Source: Bosea sp. 29B (GTDB lineage: Bacteria > Pseudomonadota > Alphaproteobacteria > Rhizobiales > Beijerinckiaceae). From it: DNA of 64,000 nucleotides. The stretch is taken from positions 2,449,408-2,513,407 of the forward strand of contig NZ_LR733817.1 in NCBI RefSeq assembly GCF_902506165.1, in the 5' to 3' direction. A model generated the notes under the pieces. The model was not told where the DNA came from and did no database searches. It worked only from the letters and a program-made list of their open reading frames with translations. Made by a program: the position numbers and the translations under genes. How positions within the stretch are numbered: the first letter of the stretch is position 1; every line of letters begins with the position of its first letter. This document shows positions 9,084 through 19,662 of this stretch, in pieces.

Positions 9084-11387
9084 ATGACGCGCACGAAAAA
9101 CCTGCTCCTGATCGGCACCCTCATCCCCGCCATCGTCTTGTCGCAGGGCAGTTTCGCCGCTCCATCGCTCCAGCTTGCGCAGGCGCAGTCGGGTGACGAC
9201 GACAAGCCCGATCCGCGCCGCCAGCGGCCGGGCGGGCAGGAGCGCCCTGCTCCAGGTGGCCAGGAACGTCCCGGCGCCCGCCCTGCACCGGGCCAGCCCC
9301 CAGCTGCTCGCCCAGCCGCCCCCGAGCGTCCGGCCGGAGCGGCCCCGAGCGCACCGCGCCCACCCTCCGCACCGCAGGCCGCGCCTCCCGCCAATCGGGC
9401 CGAGCCAGAGCAGCCGCGCCGTCCGGCGCCGCCTGCCGGCGCCGCGCCGGGACAGATCGCGCCTTCCGCGCCGCAAGGGGCGCCGCGTGCTCCGTCCGCA
9501 GCGCCGAGCGAGCCGCATCGTCCGGCTCCAGGCCAGATCGCCCCGCCAGCCTCGCCCGCTCGGCCGAGTGCGCCGCCGGTCCAGCCCAATGCTTCGGGAG
9601 CGCCATCTGGCGACACCGGCCAGCGCCGTCAGGCGCCTGCGCAGACGGCACCGGGACAGCCGCCCGCCACCGCTCCTTCATCGCCGTCCCGCCCCGCGCC
9701 GGGGCAGGCCGCTCCGGGCAGCAGCGGCCAAACGCAGCCCGGCCAACCCTCCACACCGCCGGGCGGTGGTCGCGCACCGGGTGCCCTATCGCAGCCTGGT
9801 ACGGCGCCGTCCCAGCCGACGCCATCGCAGCAGCGGCCGAGCTTGAACGGTCAGCCTTCCGCCGCCCCGCCGGCGGGCCGCGCGCCGGGCGCACTGTCGC
9901 AGCCGGGCACGCCTCCGTCCCAGCCGGCTCCGTCGCAACAGCAGCCGGGCTTGAGCCGTCAGCCAGGGCAGGCGGCGCCGAGCCAGCCCGCACCCGGCCA
10001 GCCGGCGACAGCACCGAACGCCGGGCGCGCGCCCGGAGCCTTGTCGCAACCCGGCACGGCTCCATCGCAGCCGGCGCCGGCCCAGCCGCAGCAACCCTCC
10101 GGTCTCAGCCGCCAGCCCGGCCAGACCGCACCGGGACAGGCGGCGCCCACGCAGCCTGCGCCCGCGCAGCCCGCACCCGGCCAAGGTGCTCTCGGCGCCG
10201 GTCAGCCTGCGACCGGCCAGCCTGCTCCCGCTCCGAACGCCGGCCGCGCGCCGGGCGCCCTGTCGCAACCCGGTACCGCGCCGTCGCAAACCGCGCCGGT
10301 CCCCGGTCAGCAGCCCGGAGCTCTGTCGCAGCCGGGCGTCGCGCCCGGACAGGCTCAGCCGCAGCCCGGCGTGCCGGGTCAGCCCGCGCCTGACCGCCAG
10401 GGTCGCCGCGGCGGCATCGGCCTTGGTGGCGCGGCCGCGATCGGTCTCGGCGCTGCAGCGATCGGCGGCATCATGGCGACGCAGGGCGCGAGCCGGCTCG
10501 ACGACATCCGCAGCCGGCGCGAGGAGCGCCGCGAGGGCGACGTCACCATCATCCGGGAGCCGGGGCGGACGATCATCCGCGGTGACGACGACCGCGTGAT
10601 CATCCGGCGCGACGAGACCCAGCGCTTCCGCGATCTCGGCCTCGATACCCGCAGCGAGCGCCGCGGCGAGGAGACGGTCACGGTCTATGATCGTCCAGAC
10701 GGTACGCAGATCGTCACGGTGACCGATGCCGAGGGCCGGCTGATCCGCCGCTCGCGGCGCGAGCGCGACGGTGGCGAATTCGTCATCATCGACAATGTCC
10801 GCCGCGACGGGCCGCAGGCCCGCTTCGCCGAGGAGGTGGTCGAGTTGCCGCCGCCGCCGCTGCGCATCCCGCGCGAGCGCTATATCGTCGACGCCGAGCG
10901 TGCCGACGAGCGGCTGATCTACGAGACGATCACCGCGCCGCCGGTCGCCCCGGTGCCGCGCCGCTATACGCTCGACGAGGTCCGCTACTCGCCTGATCTG
11001 CGCGCCCATATGCGCAGCGTCGACATCGACACGATCAACTTCGACTCCGGCTCCTGGACGGTCACACCCGACCAGGCGGGGCGCCTCAGGGTGATCGCAC
11101 AGGCAGTGCGCCAGGCGGTCGAGCGCGCGCCGAACGAGGTCTTCATGGTCGAGGGCCATACCGACGCGGTCGGCGCCGATGTCGACAACATCTCGCTGTC
11201 CGATCGGCGGGCGCAGTCGGTCGCGGAAATCCTGACCCGCGATTTCGGCATCCCGGCCGAGAACCTGACGACGCAGGGCTATGGCGAGCAGTACCTCAAG
11301 GTTCAGACCCAGGGCGATTCGCGTGAGAACCGGCGCGTGACGCTGCGCCGGATCACGCCGCTGCTCACCGGCCAGAACCAGCAGTGA
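9084..11387 (+). CDS. OmpA-family envelope protein with long proline-rich region
   Basis: The 767-residue protein has a signal peptide (MTRTKNLLLIGTLIPAIVLS ... SFAAP), a low-complexity Pro/Ala/Gln/Gly region from about 35 to 435, and a Gly/Ala-rich hydrophobic segment (GIGLGGAAAIGLGAAAIGGI) near 445. An acidic/basic beta-rich segment with RTIIRGDDDRVIIRRD follows, then a C-terminal OmpA peptidoglycan-binding domain with HTDAVGADVDNISLSDRRA. The proline-rich part repeats GRAPGALSQPGT four times. The start at 9084 is chosen for the signal peptide although the frame is open from 8961. The OmpA domain probably anchors it to the cell wall while the proline-rich arm spans the periplasm. Substrate or partner unknown. 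Confidence 0.85.
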   Translation: MTRTKNLLLIGTLIPAIVLSQGSFAAPSLQLAQAQSGDDDKPDPRRQRPGGQERPAPGGQERPGARPAPGQPPAARPAAPERPAGAAPSAPRPPSAPQAAPPANRAEPEQPRRPAPPAGAAPGQIAPSAPQGAPRAPSAAPSEPHRPAPGQIAPPASPARPSAPPVQPNASGAPSGDTGQRRQAPAQTAPGQPPATAPSSPSRPAPGQAAPGSSGQTQPGQPSTPPGGGRAPGALSQPGTAPSQPTPSQQRPSLNGQPSAAPPAGRAPGALSQPGTPPSQPAPSQQQPGLSRQPGQAAPSQPAPGQPATAPNAGRAPGALSQPGTAPSQPAPAQPQQPSGLSRQPGQTAPGQAAPTQPAPAQPAPGQGALGAGQPATGQPAPAPNAGRAPGALSQPGTAPSQTAPVPGQQPGALSQPGVAPGQAQPQPGVPGQPAPDRQGRRGGIGLGGAAAIGLGAAAIGGIMATQGASRLDDIRSRREERREGDVTIIREPGRTIIRGDDDRVIIRRDETQRFRDLGLDTRSERRGEETVTVYDRPDGTQIVTVTDAEGRLIRRSRRERDGGEFVIIDNVRRDGPQARFAEEVVELPPPPLRIPRERYIVDAERADERLIYETITAPPVAPVPRRYTLDEVRYSPDLRAHMRSVDIDTINFDSGSWTVTPDQAGRLRVIAQAVRQAVERAPNEVFMVEGHTDAVGADVDNISLSDRRAQSVAEILTRDFGIPAENLTTQGYGEQYLKVQTQGDSRENRRVTLRRITPLLTGQNQQ

Positions 11388-11430
11388 CATCAACCGAAGC
11401 AGCTCGCGGGCTGCTTCGCACCTTTATCGA

Positions 11431-11470
11431 GGGGCGGCCGGAACAATCGCCGGCCGCCCCTGTTCTTCTA
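11431..11470 (+). terminator. Rho-independent terminator after the OmpA-family gene
   Basis: GGGGCGGCCGG (11431-11441) pairs perfectly with CCGGCCGCCCC (11450-11460) over an 8-base loop and is followed by TGTTCTTCT. A weaker GAAGCAGC/GCTGCTTC hairpin lies just upstream at 11396-11417. The position 44 bases after the stop fits termination of the OmpA-family transcript. Confidence 0.7.
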
Positions 11471-11512
11471 GCGGGGAGGCTTGCCTTGCGCCTGCCTGAC
11501 TGGAGGAATGCC

Positions 11513-11803
11513 ATGCGCAAAAACTCATGGGTCCTGCTCGGATTGATCGCCATAGGGTTGCTGGCGGCGGAAGCTGCTGCTGCTCAGTCCGATTCGCCGC
11601 AAACACCACGCCAGCAGCGTGCACCTGGTGTGCCGATGACGCCGAATGCGGGTGAGGTGCAGAAGCTCGAGCCGCGCTCCGATCGCGTCGAGGCGCGGCG
11701 CGAGCGCGAGCAGCTGGCTCGTGACCGCTCCGGTCCGCCTGAGCCGAACCGCAAGATACCGATGCCGAAGCCGGTGCCGTCGATCATCGCGCCGACTCGT
11801 TAG
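11513..11803 (+). CDS. Small exported hypothetical protein
   Basis: The 96-residue product starts MRKNSWVLLGLIAIGLLAAE and has an Ala-rich cleavage region ending AAAAQ, a clear Sec signal. The mature part is short, charged and Pro-rich (ARREREQLARDRSGPPEPNR, ending IIAPTR) with no recognisable domain. TGGAGGAATGCC before the ATG at 11513 gives a good ribosome site; the frame is open further upstream but across the terminator. It is likely periplasmic. No function can be assigned. Confidence 0.65.
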   Translation: MRKNSWVLLGLIAIGLLAAEAAAAQSDSPQTPRQQRAPGVPMTPNAGEVQKLEPRSDRVEARREREQLARDRSGPPEPNRKIPMPKPVPSIIAPTR

Positions 11804-11870
11804 AGCCCGCCGCTTCGGGTTTAGATTCGAGTAAGGCTCGCTACCTATGGTGGCGGCGAGGAGTCATGTC

Positions 11871-12071
11871 ATGAGCGAGATGTCGGTCGCGATCGCCCAG
11901 AGCCTGATCAGCATGAAGTCGGCTGCAACGCAGCAGGCGCTGCAGCTGGAAATGGTCAAGCAGAACGCCGATTCCGATCAGGCGCTGGTTGCCATGCTGC
12001 AGCAGGCGTCCGAGCAGCAGCAGGCCACGCTTCCCGCCGGCCAGGGCGGCAACCTCGACATCACCGCCTGA
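11871..12071 (+). CDS. Small YjfB-like putative motility protein
   Basis: The 66-residue protein starts MSEMSVAIAQSLISMKSA, is mostly helical and Gln-rich, and ends LPAGQGGNLDITA. The overall shape (short N-terminal IAxSxS-type helix, then an end in G-x-N-hydrophobic-D-I) resembles the YjfB family, annotated as putative motility protein in Bacillus and proteobacteria. AGGAG at 11859-11863 lies 7 bases before the ATG. No flagellar gene is nearby, so any motility role rests on family likeness alone. Confidence 0.6.
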   Translation: MSEMSVAIAQSLISMKSAATQQALQLEMVKQNADSDQALVAMLQQASEQQQATLPAGQGGNLDITA

Positions 12072-12179
12072 TTTTCCGACGTCTCCGCGTGTAATGCTCG
12101 CCGCGCATGGCCGCGCAGCGCAAAGCCGTGGTCCTTTGCCAGTTGCGCGCAGATCACGACGGTTCTAACCTCCGCCTCG

Positions 12180-12264
<85 letters not shown>

Positions 12265-12322
12265 GAACGCGGCTGCGCCACAAGTGCATTCCGCAGACAG
12301 CGACTGGACCGTCAGGCGCCCC

Positions 12323-14235
<1,913 letters not shown>

Positions 14236-14240
14236 GGACC

Positions 14241-15242
14241 ATGCGCGTCGCTGTGATCGGGGCCGGCGTCGCCGGCCTCGTGACGGCGCTCGAGCTGGCC
14301 GAGCGGGGCGTCGTGGTCGAACTGTTCGAACGCAGCGCCGCCCTTGGCGAGCAGGCCTGTTCCTGGGCGGCCGGCGGCATGCTGGCGCCCTGGTGCGAGC
14401 GCGAGAGCGCCGAAGAGGCGGTCGTCACACTGGGCCGGCAGGCGCTCGACTGGTGGCCGCGCCATTATCCCGGAACGGTCACGCATGGTACGCTCGTGCT
14501 TGCCCCGGCGCGCGATGCCGGCGAACTGACGCGTTTCGCGGCGCGAACGTCCGGATACGAACGGCTCGATGGCGACGGCGTCGCCGCTCTGGAGCCCGAT
14601 CTCGCCGGCCGCTTCCGGCAGGGGCTGTTCTTCGCGCAGGAGGCTCATCTCGACCCGCGCTTGGCCATGGCGTCGCTGGCCGAGGCGCTGCAGGCAGCGG
14701 GCGTGCCGATCCATTACGGCGTCGCAGTCGACGAGACGGCGCTCGATGCCGACCGCATCGTCGATTGCCGTGGTCTTTCCGCTCGCGACCGGATCGACGG
14801 GTTGCGCGGCGTGCGTGGCGAGATGCTGGTGCTGCGCACCGATGAGATCAGGCTGAGCCGTCCGGTCCGTCTCCTGCATCCGCGCATTCCGCTCTATGTC
14901 GTGCCGCGCGCCGACGGGCATTTCATGATCGGCGCGACGATGATCGAGAGCGATGATCGTCGCCGTGTCAGTGCCCGTTCGGCGATCGAATTGCTCAGCG
15001 CCGCCTATGCGCTGCATCCGGCCTTCGGTGAGGCCGAGATCGTCGAATTGCGCGCCGATGTCCGCCCGGCCTTTCCCGACAACCTGCCGCGTATCGTCGA
15101 GGATGGCCGGGTCCTGCGCTTCAACGGCCTGTTCCGCCACGGCTTCCTGCTCTCGCCGGCCTTGGCCGGGCAGGTGGCTGATCGTCTCCTCGCATCCAGG
15201 GAGTTGTCCGATGCGCATCATTGTCAACGGCGACACGCATGA
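14241..15242 (+). CDS. thiO: FAD-dependent glycine oxidase ThiO
   Basis: The 333-residue protein begins MRVAVIGAGVAGLVTALELAE, the FAD-binding Rossmann motif, and follows with SWAAGGMLAPWCE, a substrate-domain segment common in ThiO. It belongs to the DAO family and oxidises glycine to the imine needed for thiazole synthesis in aerobic bacteria. Position between thiC and thiS supports ThiO rather than another amino-acid oxidase. Its end overlaps thiS by 32 bases. Confidence 0.92.
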   Translation: MRVAVIGAGVAGLVTALELAERGVVVELFERSAALGEQACSWAAGGMLAPWCERESAEEAVVTLGRQALDWWPRHYPGTVTHGTLVLAPARDAGELTRFAARTSGYERLDGDGVAALEPDLAGRFRQGLFFAQEAHLDPRLAMASLAEALQAAGVPIHYGVAVDETALDADRIVDCRGLSARDRIDGLRGVRGEMLVLRTDEIRLSRPVRLLHPRIPLYVVPRADGHFMIGATMIESDDRRRVSARSAIELLSAAYALHPAFGEAEIVELRADVRPAFPDNLPRIVEDGRVLRFNGLFRHGFLLSPALAGQVADRLLASRELSDAHHCQRRHA

Positions 15243-15408
15243 GATCGCTGCCCGCGTTCTGGCCGAGGCGCTGGCCGAGCTGGGCTATGCCGGCGCCGTC
15301 GTCGCCACGGCCCTGAACGAGGCTTTCGTGCCCGCCGGCGCACGTGCGCAGATGGTCCTTGCGGACGGCGACCGGCTCGAAATCCTCGCACCGATGCAGG
15401 GAGGCTGA
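15211..15408 (+). CDS. thiS: Sulfur carrier protein ThiS
   Basis: The 65-residue ubiquitin-fold protein starts [13 protein letters not shown] and ends with the diagnostic Gly-Gly (ILAPMQGG) that is adenylated by ThiF and converted to thiocarboxylate. It delivers sulfur to ThiG. The ATG at 15211 lies within the end of thiO, so translation is probably coupled. The length is typical. Confidence 0.95.
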   Translation: MRIIVNGDTHEIAARVLAEALAELGYAGAVVATALNEAFVPAGARAQMVLADGDRLEILAPMQGG

Positions 15409-15412
15409 GGCG

Positions 15413-16183
15413 ATGGAGTTCTACGGCTTCACCCCGCGCTCGCGCCTCTTCCTCGGCACAGCGCAATATCCCTCGCCGGCCGTGCTGCAGCGAGCGGTCG
15501 AAGCGGCTGGCGTCGACGTCGTCACCGTCTCGCTGCGCCGCGAGGCCGGCCGGCTCGGCGGCGGCCAGGATTTCTGGGCGCTGATCCGCGACCTCGGCGT
15601 CAGGGTGCTGCCCAACACCGCCGGCTGCCACTCGGTCAAGGAAGCTGTGACGACGGCGCAGATGGCGCGCGAGGTCTTCGGCACGCCCTGGATCAAGCTG
15701 GAGGTGATCGGCGAGGCCGATACGCTCCAGCCGAATGTGTTTGGTCTGGTCGAGGCGGCGCGCATCCTCTGCGCCGAGGGTTTCGAGGTCTTCCCCTATA
15801 TGACTGAGGATCTCGTCGTAGCCGAGCGGCTGGTCGAGGCCGGTTGCCGAGTGCTGATGCCATGGGGCGCGCCGATCGGCACCGGCAAGGGGCTGAACAA
15901 CCCCTATGCGCTGCGGGCGCTGCGGGCGCATTTCCCGGAGATCCGGCTGGTGGTCGACGCCGGCATCGGCCTGCCCTCGCATGCAGCTGCGGCGATGGAG
16001 CTCGGCTACGACGCGGTGCTGCTCAACACCGCCGTGGCCAAAGCTGGCGATCCCGCCGCGATGGCGGCAGCCTTCGCCCGCGCCGTCGAGGCCGGACGCC
16101 TCGCCTTCGAAGCCGGCCCAATGGAGCCGCGCGACATGGCAGCACCCTCGACACCGGTGCTCGGCCGGGCCCTGCTCGGCTGA
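15413..16183 (+). CDS. thiG: Thiazole synthase ThiG
   Basis: The 256-residue TIM-barrel protein contains [14 protein letters not shown], the Schiff-base Lys region [16 protein letters not shown], and phosphate-binding [18 protein letters not shown]. It joins deoxyxylulose phosphate, dehydroglycine and the ThiS thiocarboxylate to form the thiazole ring. The ATG at 15413 follows thiS by 4 bases with GGGAGGC before it; the longer frame to 15344 lies inside thiS and is unlikely. Confidence 0.96.
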   Translation: MEFYGFTPRSRLFLGTAQYPSPAVLQRAVEAAGVDVVTVSLRREAGRLGGGQDFWALIRDLGVRVLPNTAGCHSVKEAVTTAQMAREVFGTPWIKLEVIGEADTLQPNVFGLVEAARILCAEGFEVFPYMTEDLVVAERLVEAGCRVLMPWGAPIGTGKGLNNPYALRALRAHFPEIRLVVDAGIGLPSHAAAAMELGYDAVLLNTAVAKAGDPAAMAAAFARAVEAGRLAFEAGPMEPRDMAAPSTPVLGRALLG

Positions 16184-16196
16184 CAAGGAGGGAGCA

Positions 16197-17168
16197 ATGA
16201 CCGATCGTTACGCCCGCCAGATCGTCATGCCGGAAATCGGCCCCGAGGGGCAGGCACGGCTGGCACGCGCCAGCGTCCTCGTCGTCGGAGCCGGAGGGCT
16301 CGGCTGCCCTGTGCTGCAATACCTTGCTGGAGCCGGGATCGGCCGATTGCTGCTGGTCGATCCCGACCGGGTCGAGGAGAGCAATCTGCACCGCCAGCCG
16401 CTCTACCGGATGAGCGAAGTCGGACGGCCGAAGGTCGAGGCGGCGCGCGAGGCGCTCGCCGCGTATAATCCTGGCGTGGAGATCGAGGCACTGGCGCTCA
16501 GGCTCGCGCCCGACAATGTCGCGGAGTTGGTTGCGCAGGCCGATATCGTCGTCGACGCTGCCGACAGTTTCGCCGCGACCTATGTTCTGAGCGATGCCTG
16601 CTATGACGCCGGCAAGTCGTTGGTCAGCGCCTCGATCGTCGGCCTTGCCGGCTATGTCGGCGCCTTCTGTGGCGGTGGGCCGAGCTATCGCGCTGTCTTC
16701 CCGGAAATGCCGGCCCGCGCTGCCGATTGCGCGACGGCCGGTGTGCTGGGGCCGGCGGTCGCAACCCTCGGCCTGCTGCAGGCGCAGATGGCCCTGTTGC
16801 TGGCGCTTGGCCTGGAGCCATCGCCGCTCGGCCGGGTGATCAGCTTCGACGCCCGTCGCCTCGGCTTCGGCGGCTTCTCCTTCGCCGGGGCGCCGGAGCC
16901 CGTCGCCGGTTCCTTCCCCTTCATCGCGCCCTCGCAGCTCTCTGCCAGCGATATCGTGGTCGAGCTGCGCGGGGTCGAGGAGGCGCCTGTTCCGGCTGCT
17001 CCGGGCGCGATCAGGCTGACGGTCGATGAGATCGACCGGCTGTCGCTGGATGAAGCTGACGGCCGGCGTGTGGTGCTTTGCTGCCGAAGTGGCATCAGGG
17101 CGGCGCGTGCCGCCGGCAGGCTTGCCACTCGGGGCGCCGGCGATCTGGCCCTGATGGCGCTGGGCTAG
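16197..17168 (+). CDS. thiF: ThiF/MoeB-family E1-like adenylyltransferase with short rhodanese-like tail
   Basis: The 323-residue protein has the E1 ATP site VLVVGAGGLGCPVLQYLA, VDPDRVEESNLHRQPLY, and the catalytic-Cys region ADCATAGVLGP. The usual zinc-binding CxxC at this level (CYRCLFP in relatives) reads SYRAVFP, so the first Cys pair is missing. The C-terminus ends in VVLCCRSGIRAARAAGRL, like a rhodanese active site, but is too short for a full rhodanese domain. It should adenylate the ThiS C-terminus and perhaps pass sulfur through the tail Cys. A strong AAGGAGGGA precedes the start. Confidence 0.88.
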   Translation: MTDRYARQIVMPEIGPEGQARLARASVLVVGAGGLGCPVLQYLAGAGIGRLLLVDPDRVEESNLHRQPLYRMSEVGRPKVEAAREALAAYNPGVEIEALALRLAPDNVAELVAQADIVVDAADSFAATYVLSDACYDAGKSLVSASIVGLAGYVGAFCGGGPSYRAVFPEMPARAADCATAGVLGPAVATLGLLQAQMALLLALGLEPSPLGRVISFDARRLGFGGFSFAGAPEPVAGSFPFIAPSQLSASDIVVELRGVEEAPVPAAPGAIRLTVDEIDRLSLDEADGRRVVLCCRSGIRAARAAGRLATRGAGDLALMALG

Positions 17169-17208
17169 ATTCTTCCCCATATCCCTTGGCGAGCCCGATG
17201 GAGACGAG

Positions 17209-17976
17209 ATGACGAGCGACACCACCGAGATAACGCTGGCGCGGACCCTGCAGCCGCAGGAGGTCGCCTCCGTCCTCGCGCGCGTGGCGGAGGTTCGCCC
17301 GCGTGTGCAATGTCTGACCAATACGGTGGCGCAGAACATCACCGCCAATATGCTGCTCGCCTTCGGCGCGATCCCGTCCATGGCGATCCATGTCGACGAG
17401 GTCGTGGCGATGGCGGAGGGCGCCGGCGCGATCCTGATCAATATCGGCACGATCAATGCCGAAAGCGAGCTCGCCATCCCCAAGCTGCTGGAGGTGGCGC
17501 GCGATCGCGGCAAGCCCCTGGTCTTCGATCCCGTCTTCGTCGAGCTCTCGCCGCTGCGCCGGCACATCGCCGGGCAGGTACTGCGCCTGCCGAACGTGCT
17601 GGTGCGTGGCAACGCCACCGAGATGGCGGCGCTGTCCTTCGATCTCGCAGCGGCCGAGGGCGTCGTCCGCGTCACCACCGGCAAGATCGACCGGATCGAG
17701 AGCGAGGCGGCGGGCTTCACCGTCGCGCATGGCCATCCGCTGATGACGAGGGTCACCGGCATCGGCTGCGCTGCTGGCGCGCTGATTGCGGCCTGCTGTG
17801 CCGTCGAGGCAAACAAGGCGCTCGCCGCGGCTGCGGCCTTGACCGCCTATGGTATTGCCGGCGAAATCGCCGCCGAGCGATGCCGCGGCCCGGGCAGCTT
17901 CGAGGTCGAGCTGATCGATGCGGTCGCGGCGATGGACGCGGCGACGCTCGCCGCCAGAATGGAAACGCGCCCGTGA
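17209..17976 (+). CDS. thiM: Hydroxyethylthiazole kinase ThiM
   Basis: The 255-residue ribokinase-fold protein shows CLTNTVAQNITANMLLAFGA, INIGTINAE, PLVFDPVFVE and the catalytic GIGCAAGALIAA anion hole. It phosphorylates the thiazole alcohol, a salvage step, so this operon combines new synthesis with recycling. A 40-base gap separates it from thiF. Its stop overlaps the GTG start of thiE (GTGA, 17973-17976). Confidence 0.95.
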   Translation: MTSDTTEITLARTLQPQEVASVLARVAEVRPRVQCLTNTVAQNITANMLLAFGAIPSMAIHVDEVVAMAEGAGAILINIGTINAESELAIPKLLEVARDRGKPLVFDPVFVELSPLRRHIAGQVLRLPNVLVRGNATEMAALSFDLAAAEGVVRVTTGKIDRIESEAAGFTVAHGHPLMTRVTGIGCAAGALIAACCAVEANKALAAAAALTAYGIAGEIAAERCRGPGSFEVELIDAVAAMDAATLAARMETRP

Positions 17977-18641
17977 TCGTTGACATCACCCTTTACGGCA
18001 TCGTCGATCCGCAGATCGCCAATGGCCGCTCCATGGCCGACATGGCACGCGCTGCGGTCGAGGGCGGCGCGACGCTGATCCAGCTCCGCGCCAAGACCGA
18101 GACGACGCGCGAGATGGTGCGCGAGGCCCGCGCCATCCGCTCGGCCCTGCACGGCACCAATGTGCCGCTGCTGATCAACGATCGCGTCGACGTCGCGCTC
18201 GCCTCTGGCGCCGATGGCGTCCACCTCGGGGCCGACGACATGAAGCTGGTCGATGCCCGCCGCCTGCTCGGCCCGCGCGCCATCATCGGCGCGACGCTGA
18301 AGCACGAAAGCGAGCTGCCCGAGCTGGCCTCCGCGAAGATCGACTATGCCTGCATCGGCGGCGTCTTCCCGACCGCGCACAAGGACAATGCCGGCGCGGC
18401 GCTCGGCGTCGACGGGCTCGCCGCCTTGCGCCAGGCGGCGGCGCGTGCGCTCGGCGCGCTGCCGGTCAGCGCAATCGCCGGCATCACCGCAGCCAATGCC
18501 GGCTCGGTGATCGCTGCGGGCGCCGATGGCGTCGCGGTGATCGGTGCGCTCTTCGGCGGCGACGACGTCCGCGAGGCGGCGCGCGACCTCCGGCTCGCGG
18601 TTGAGACCGCCCTGTCGGAGCGGATGGCCGCGAGCGCCTGA
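17973..18641 (+). CDS. thiE: Thiamine-phosphate synthase ThiE
   Basis: The 222-residue TIM-barrel protein has GGATLIQLRAKTETTREMV for pyrophosphate binding, LLINDRVDVALASGADGVHL, and a C-terminal AIAGITAANAGSVIAAGADG. It couples the pyrimidine pyrophosphate and the thiazole phosphate to thiamine phosphate. The GTG at 17973 is chosen because it overlaps the thiM stop and fits the family start (MIVDITLYGIVD). It closes the operon; thiD and thiL are not in the window. Confidence 0.93.
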   Translation: MIVDITLYGIVDPQIANGRSMADMARAAVEGGATLIQLRAKTETTREMVREARAIRSALHGTNVPLLINDRVDVALASGADGVHLGADDMKLVDARRLLGPRAIIGATLKHESELPELASAKIDYACIGGVFPTAHKDNAGAALGVDGLAALRQAAARALGALPVSAIAGITAANAGSVIAAGADGVAVIGALFGGDDVREAARDLRLAVETALSERMAASA

Positions 18642-18642
18642 C

Positions 18643-19662
18643 TTAATCGGTGATCTCTGCGAAGCGCTTCGGCAAGGCAAAGCCATGGCCGAGCGGATCG
18701 TCCGCCTCGATGACGAAGCTGCCTTCGCCGGCGAGATGGCCGCGCCCGCCCACCTCGACCGTAACGGCGCCGGCTGCGGGGAAATCGACCGGGCCGATCA
18801 CCTTGCCGGTGAAGGTGCCGCCGGTGATGCTGCGGATCCTGCGGATCCGGCCGATCGGGATCAGCTCCTTGGCATGGTCGAGCGCCAACCGGGCGGTGAC
18901 CCCTGAGCCGGTCGGCGAGCGGTCGATCTGGCGTTCGGCGAAGACGCAGAGATTGAAGCTGTCCTCGCCCGGTCCGGCCTCGTCGGTGACGATCGTGCCA
19001 TAGAGGAAGCCAAGATCGGGCTCGGTCGGATGCGTGATCCTGCGGCTCGCCCGGACCTGGTCGGTCAGTGCGCCGGCGGCCGCGACGATCTCCTCGACCG
19101 GCGTTTGCATCAGGTCGAGCCCGAAGCGCGAGGCCGGCAGGATGCAGTAATACGCGCCGCCATAGGCGATGTCGGTGACGATATCGCCATAGCCCGGCAC
19201 GCGGACGACTAGATCACGCGCTTCGACGAAGGCCGGTACGCTCTCGAAGCTGACGCTGCCGACCTTATTGCCCTCGACCTCGCAGGCGAGGCGGAGAAGC
19301 CCGCAGGGCGCCTCGATGGCAAAGCGGGTGATCGGCTCGCTCGCCTTCACCAGCCCCTGTTCGATCGCATAGCGGCCGAGCGCGATGGTCGCGTGGCCGC
19401 ACATGGTTGAATAGCCCTCATTATGCGTGAACAGCACGCCGAAGGCCGCTTCGGGATGGCTCGGCTTGACCGGGATGACGCCGTACATGCCGTCATGCCC
19501 GCGCGGCTCCAGCATCATCGCGCGGCGCAGGTGATCATGCTGCTCCCGGGCCTGCCGGCGCTTGTCGAGGATGCCAGCGCCGGTGAGTTGCGGGTAGCCT
19601 GACGTGACGATGCGCACCGGCTCGCCGCAGGTGTGGTAGTCGATATAGGAGAGCCGGGTCAC
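18643..19662 (-). CDS. Trans-3-hydroxy-L-proline dehydratase (proline racemase superfamily)
   Basis: The 339-residue protein has MCGHATIALG with the first catalytic Cys, and DRSPTGSGVTARLA where a Thr replaces the second catalytic Cys. In this superfamily, two Cys mean racemase or epimerase, while Cys/Thr marks the dehydratases that turn trans-3-hydroxy-L-proline into pyrroline-2-carboxylate. Start GTG 19662 overlaps the upstream gene's stop (GTGA). It is co-transcribed with the FAH-family gene, so both probably serve one catabolic route. Confidence 0.82.
   Translation of the reverse strand: MTRLSYIDYHTCGEPVRIVTSGYPQLTGAGILDKRRQAREQHDHLRRAMMLEPRGHDGMYGVIPVKPSHPEAAFGVLFTHNEGYSTMCGHATIALGRYAIEQGLVKASEPITRFAIEAPCGLLRLACEVEGNKVGSVSFESVPAFVEARDLVVRVPGYGDIVTDIAYGGAYYCILPASRFGLDLMQTPVEEIVAAAGALTDQVRASRRITHPTEPDLGFLYGTIVTDEAGPGEDSFNLCVFAERQIDRSPTGSGVTARLALDHAKELIPIGRIRRIRSITGGTFTGKVIGPVDFPAAGAVTVEVGGRGHLAGEGSFVIEADDPLGHGFALPKRFAEITD

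Noticed and set aside
9700..10400. Repeats in the OmpA-family gene as a CRISPR or minisatellite array
   Set aside because: The repeats are coding, imperfect and encode GRAPGALSQPGT units; there are no equal spacers.
18643..19662. Proline racemase or hydroxyproline epimerase
   Set aside because: The second catalytic Cys is Thr (DRSPTGSG), which marks the dehydratase group.
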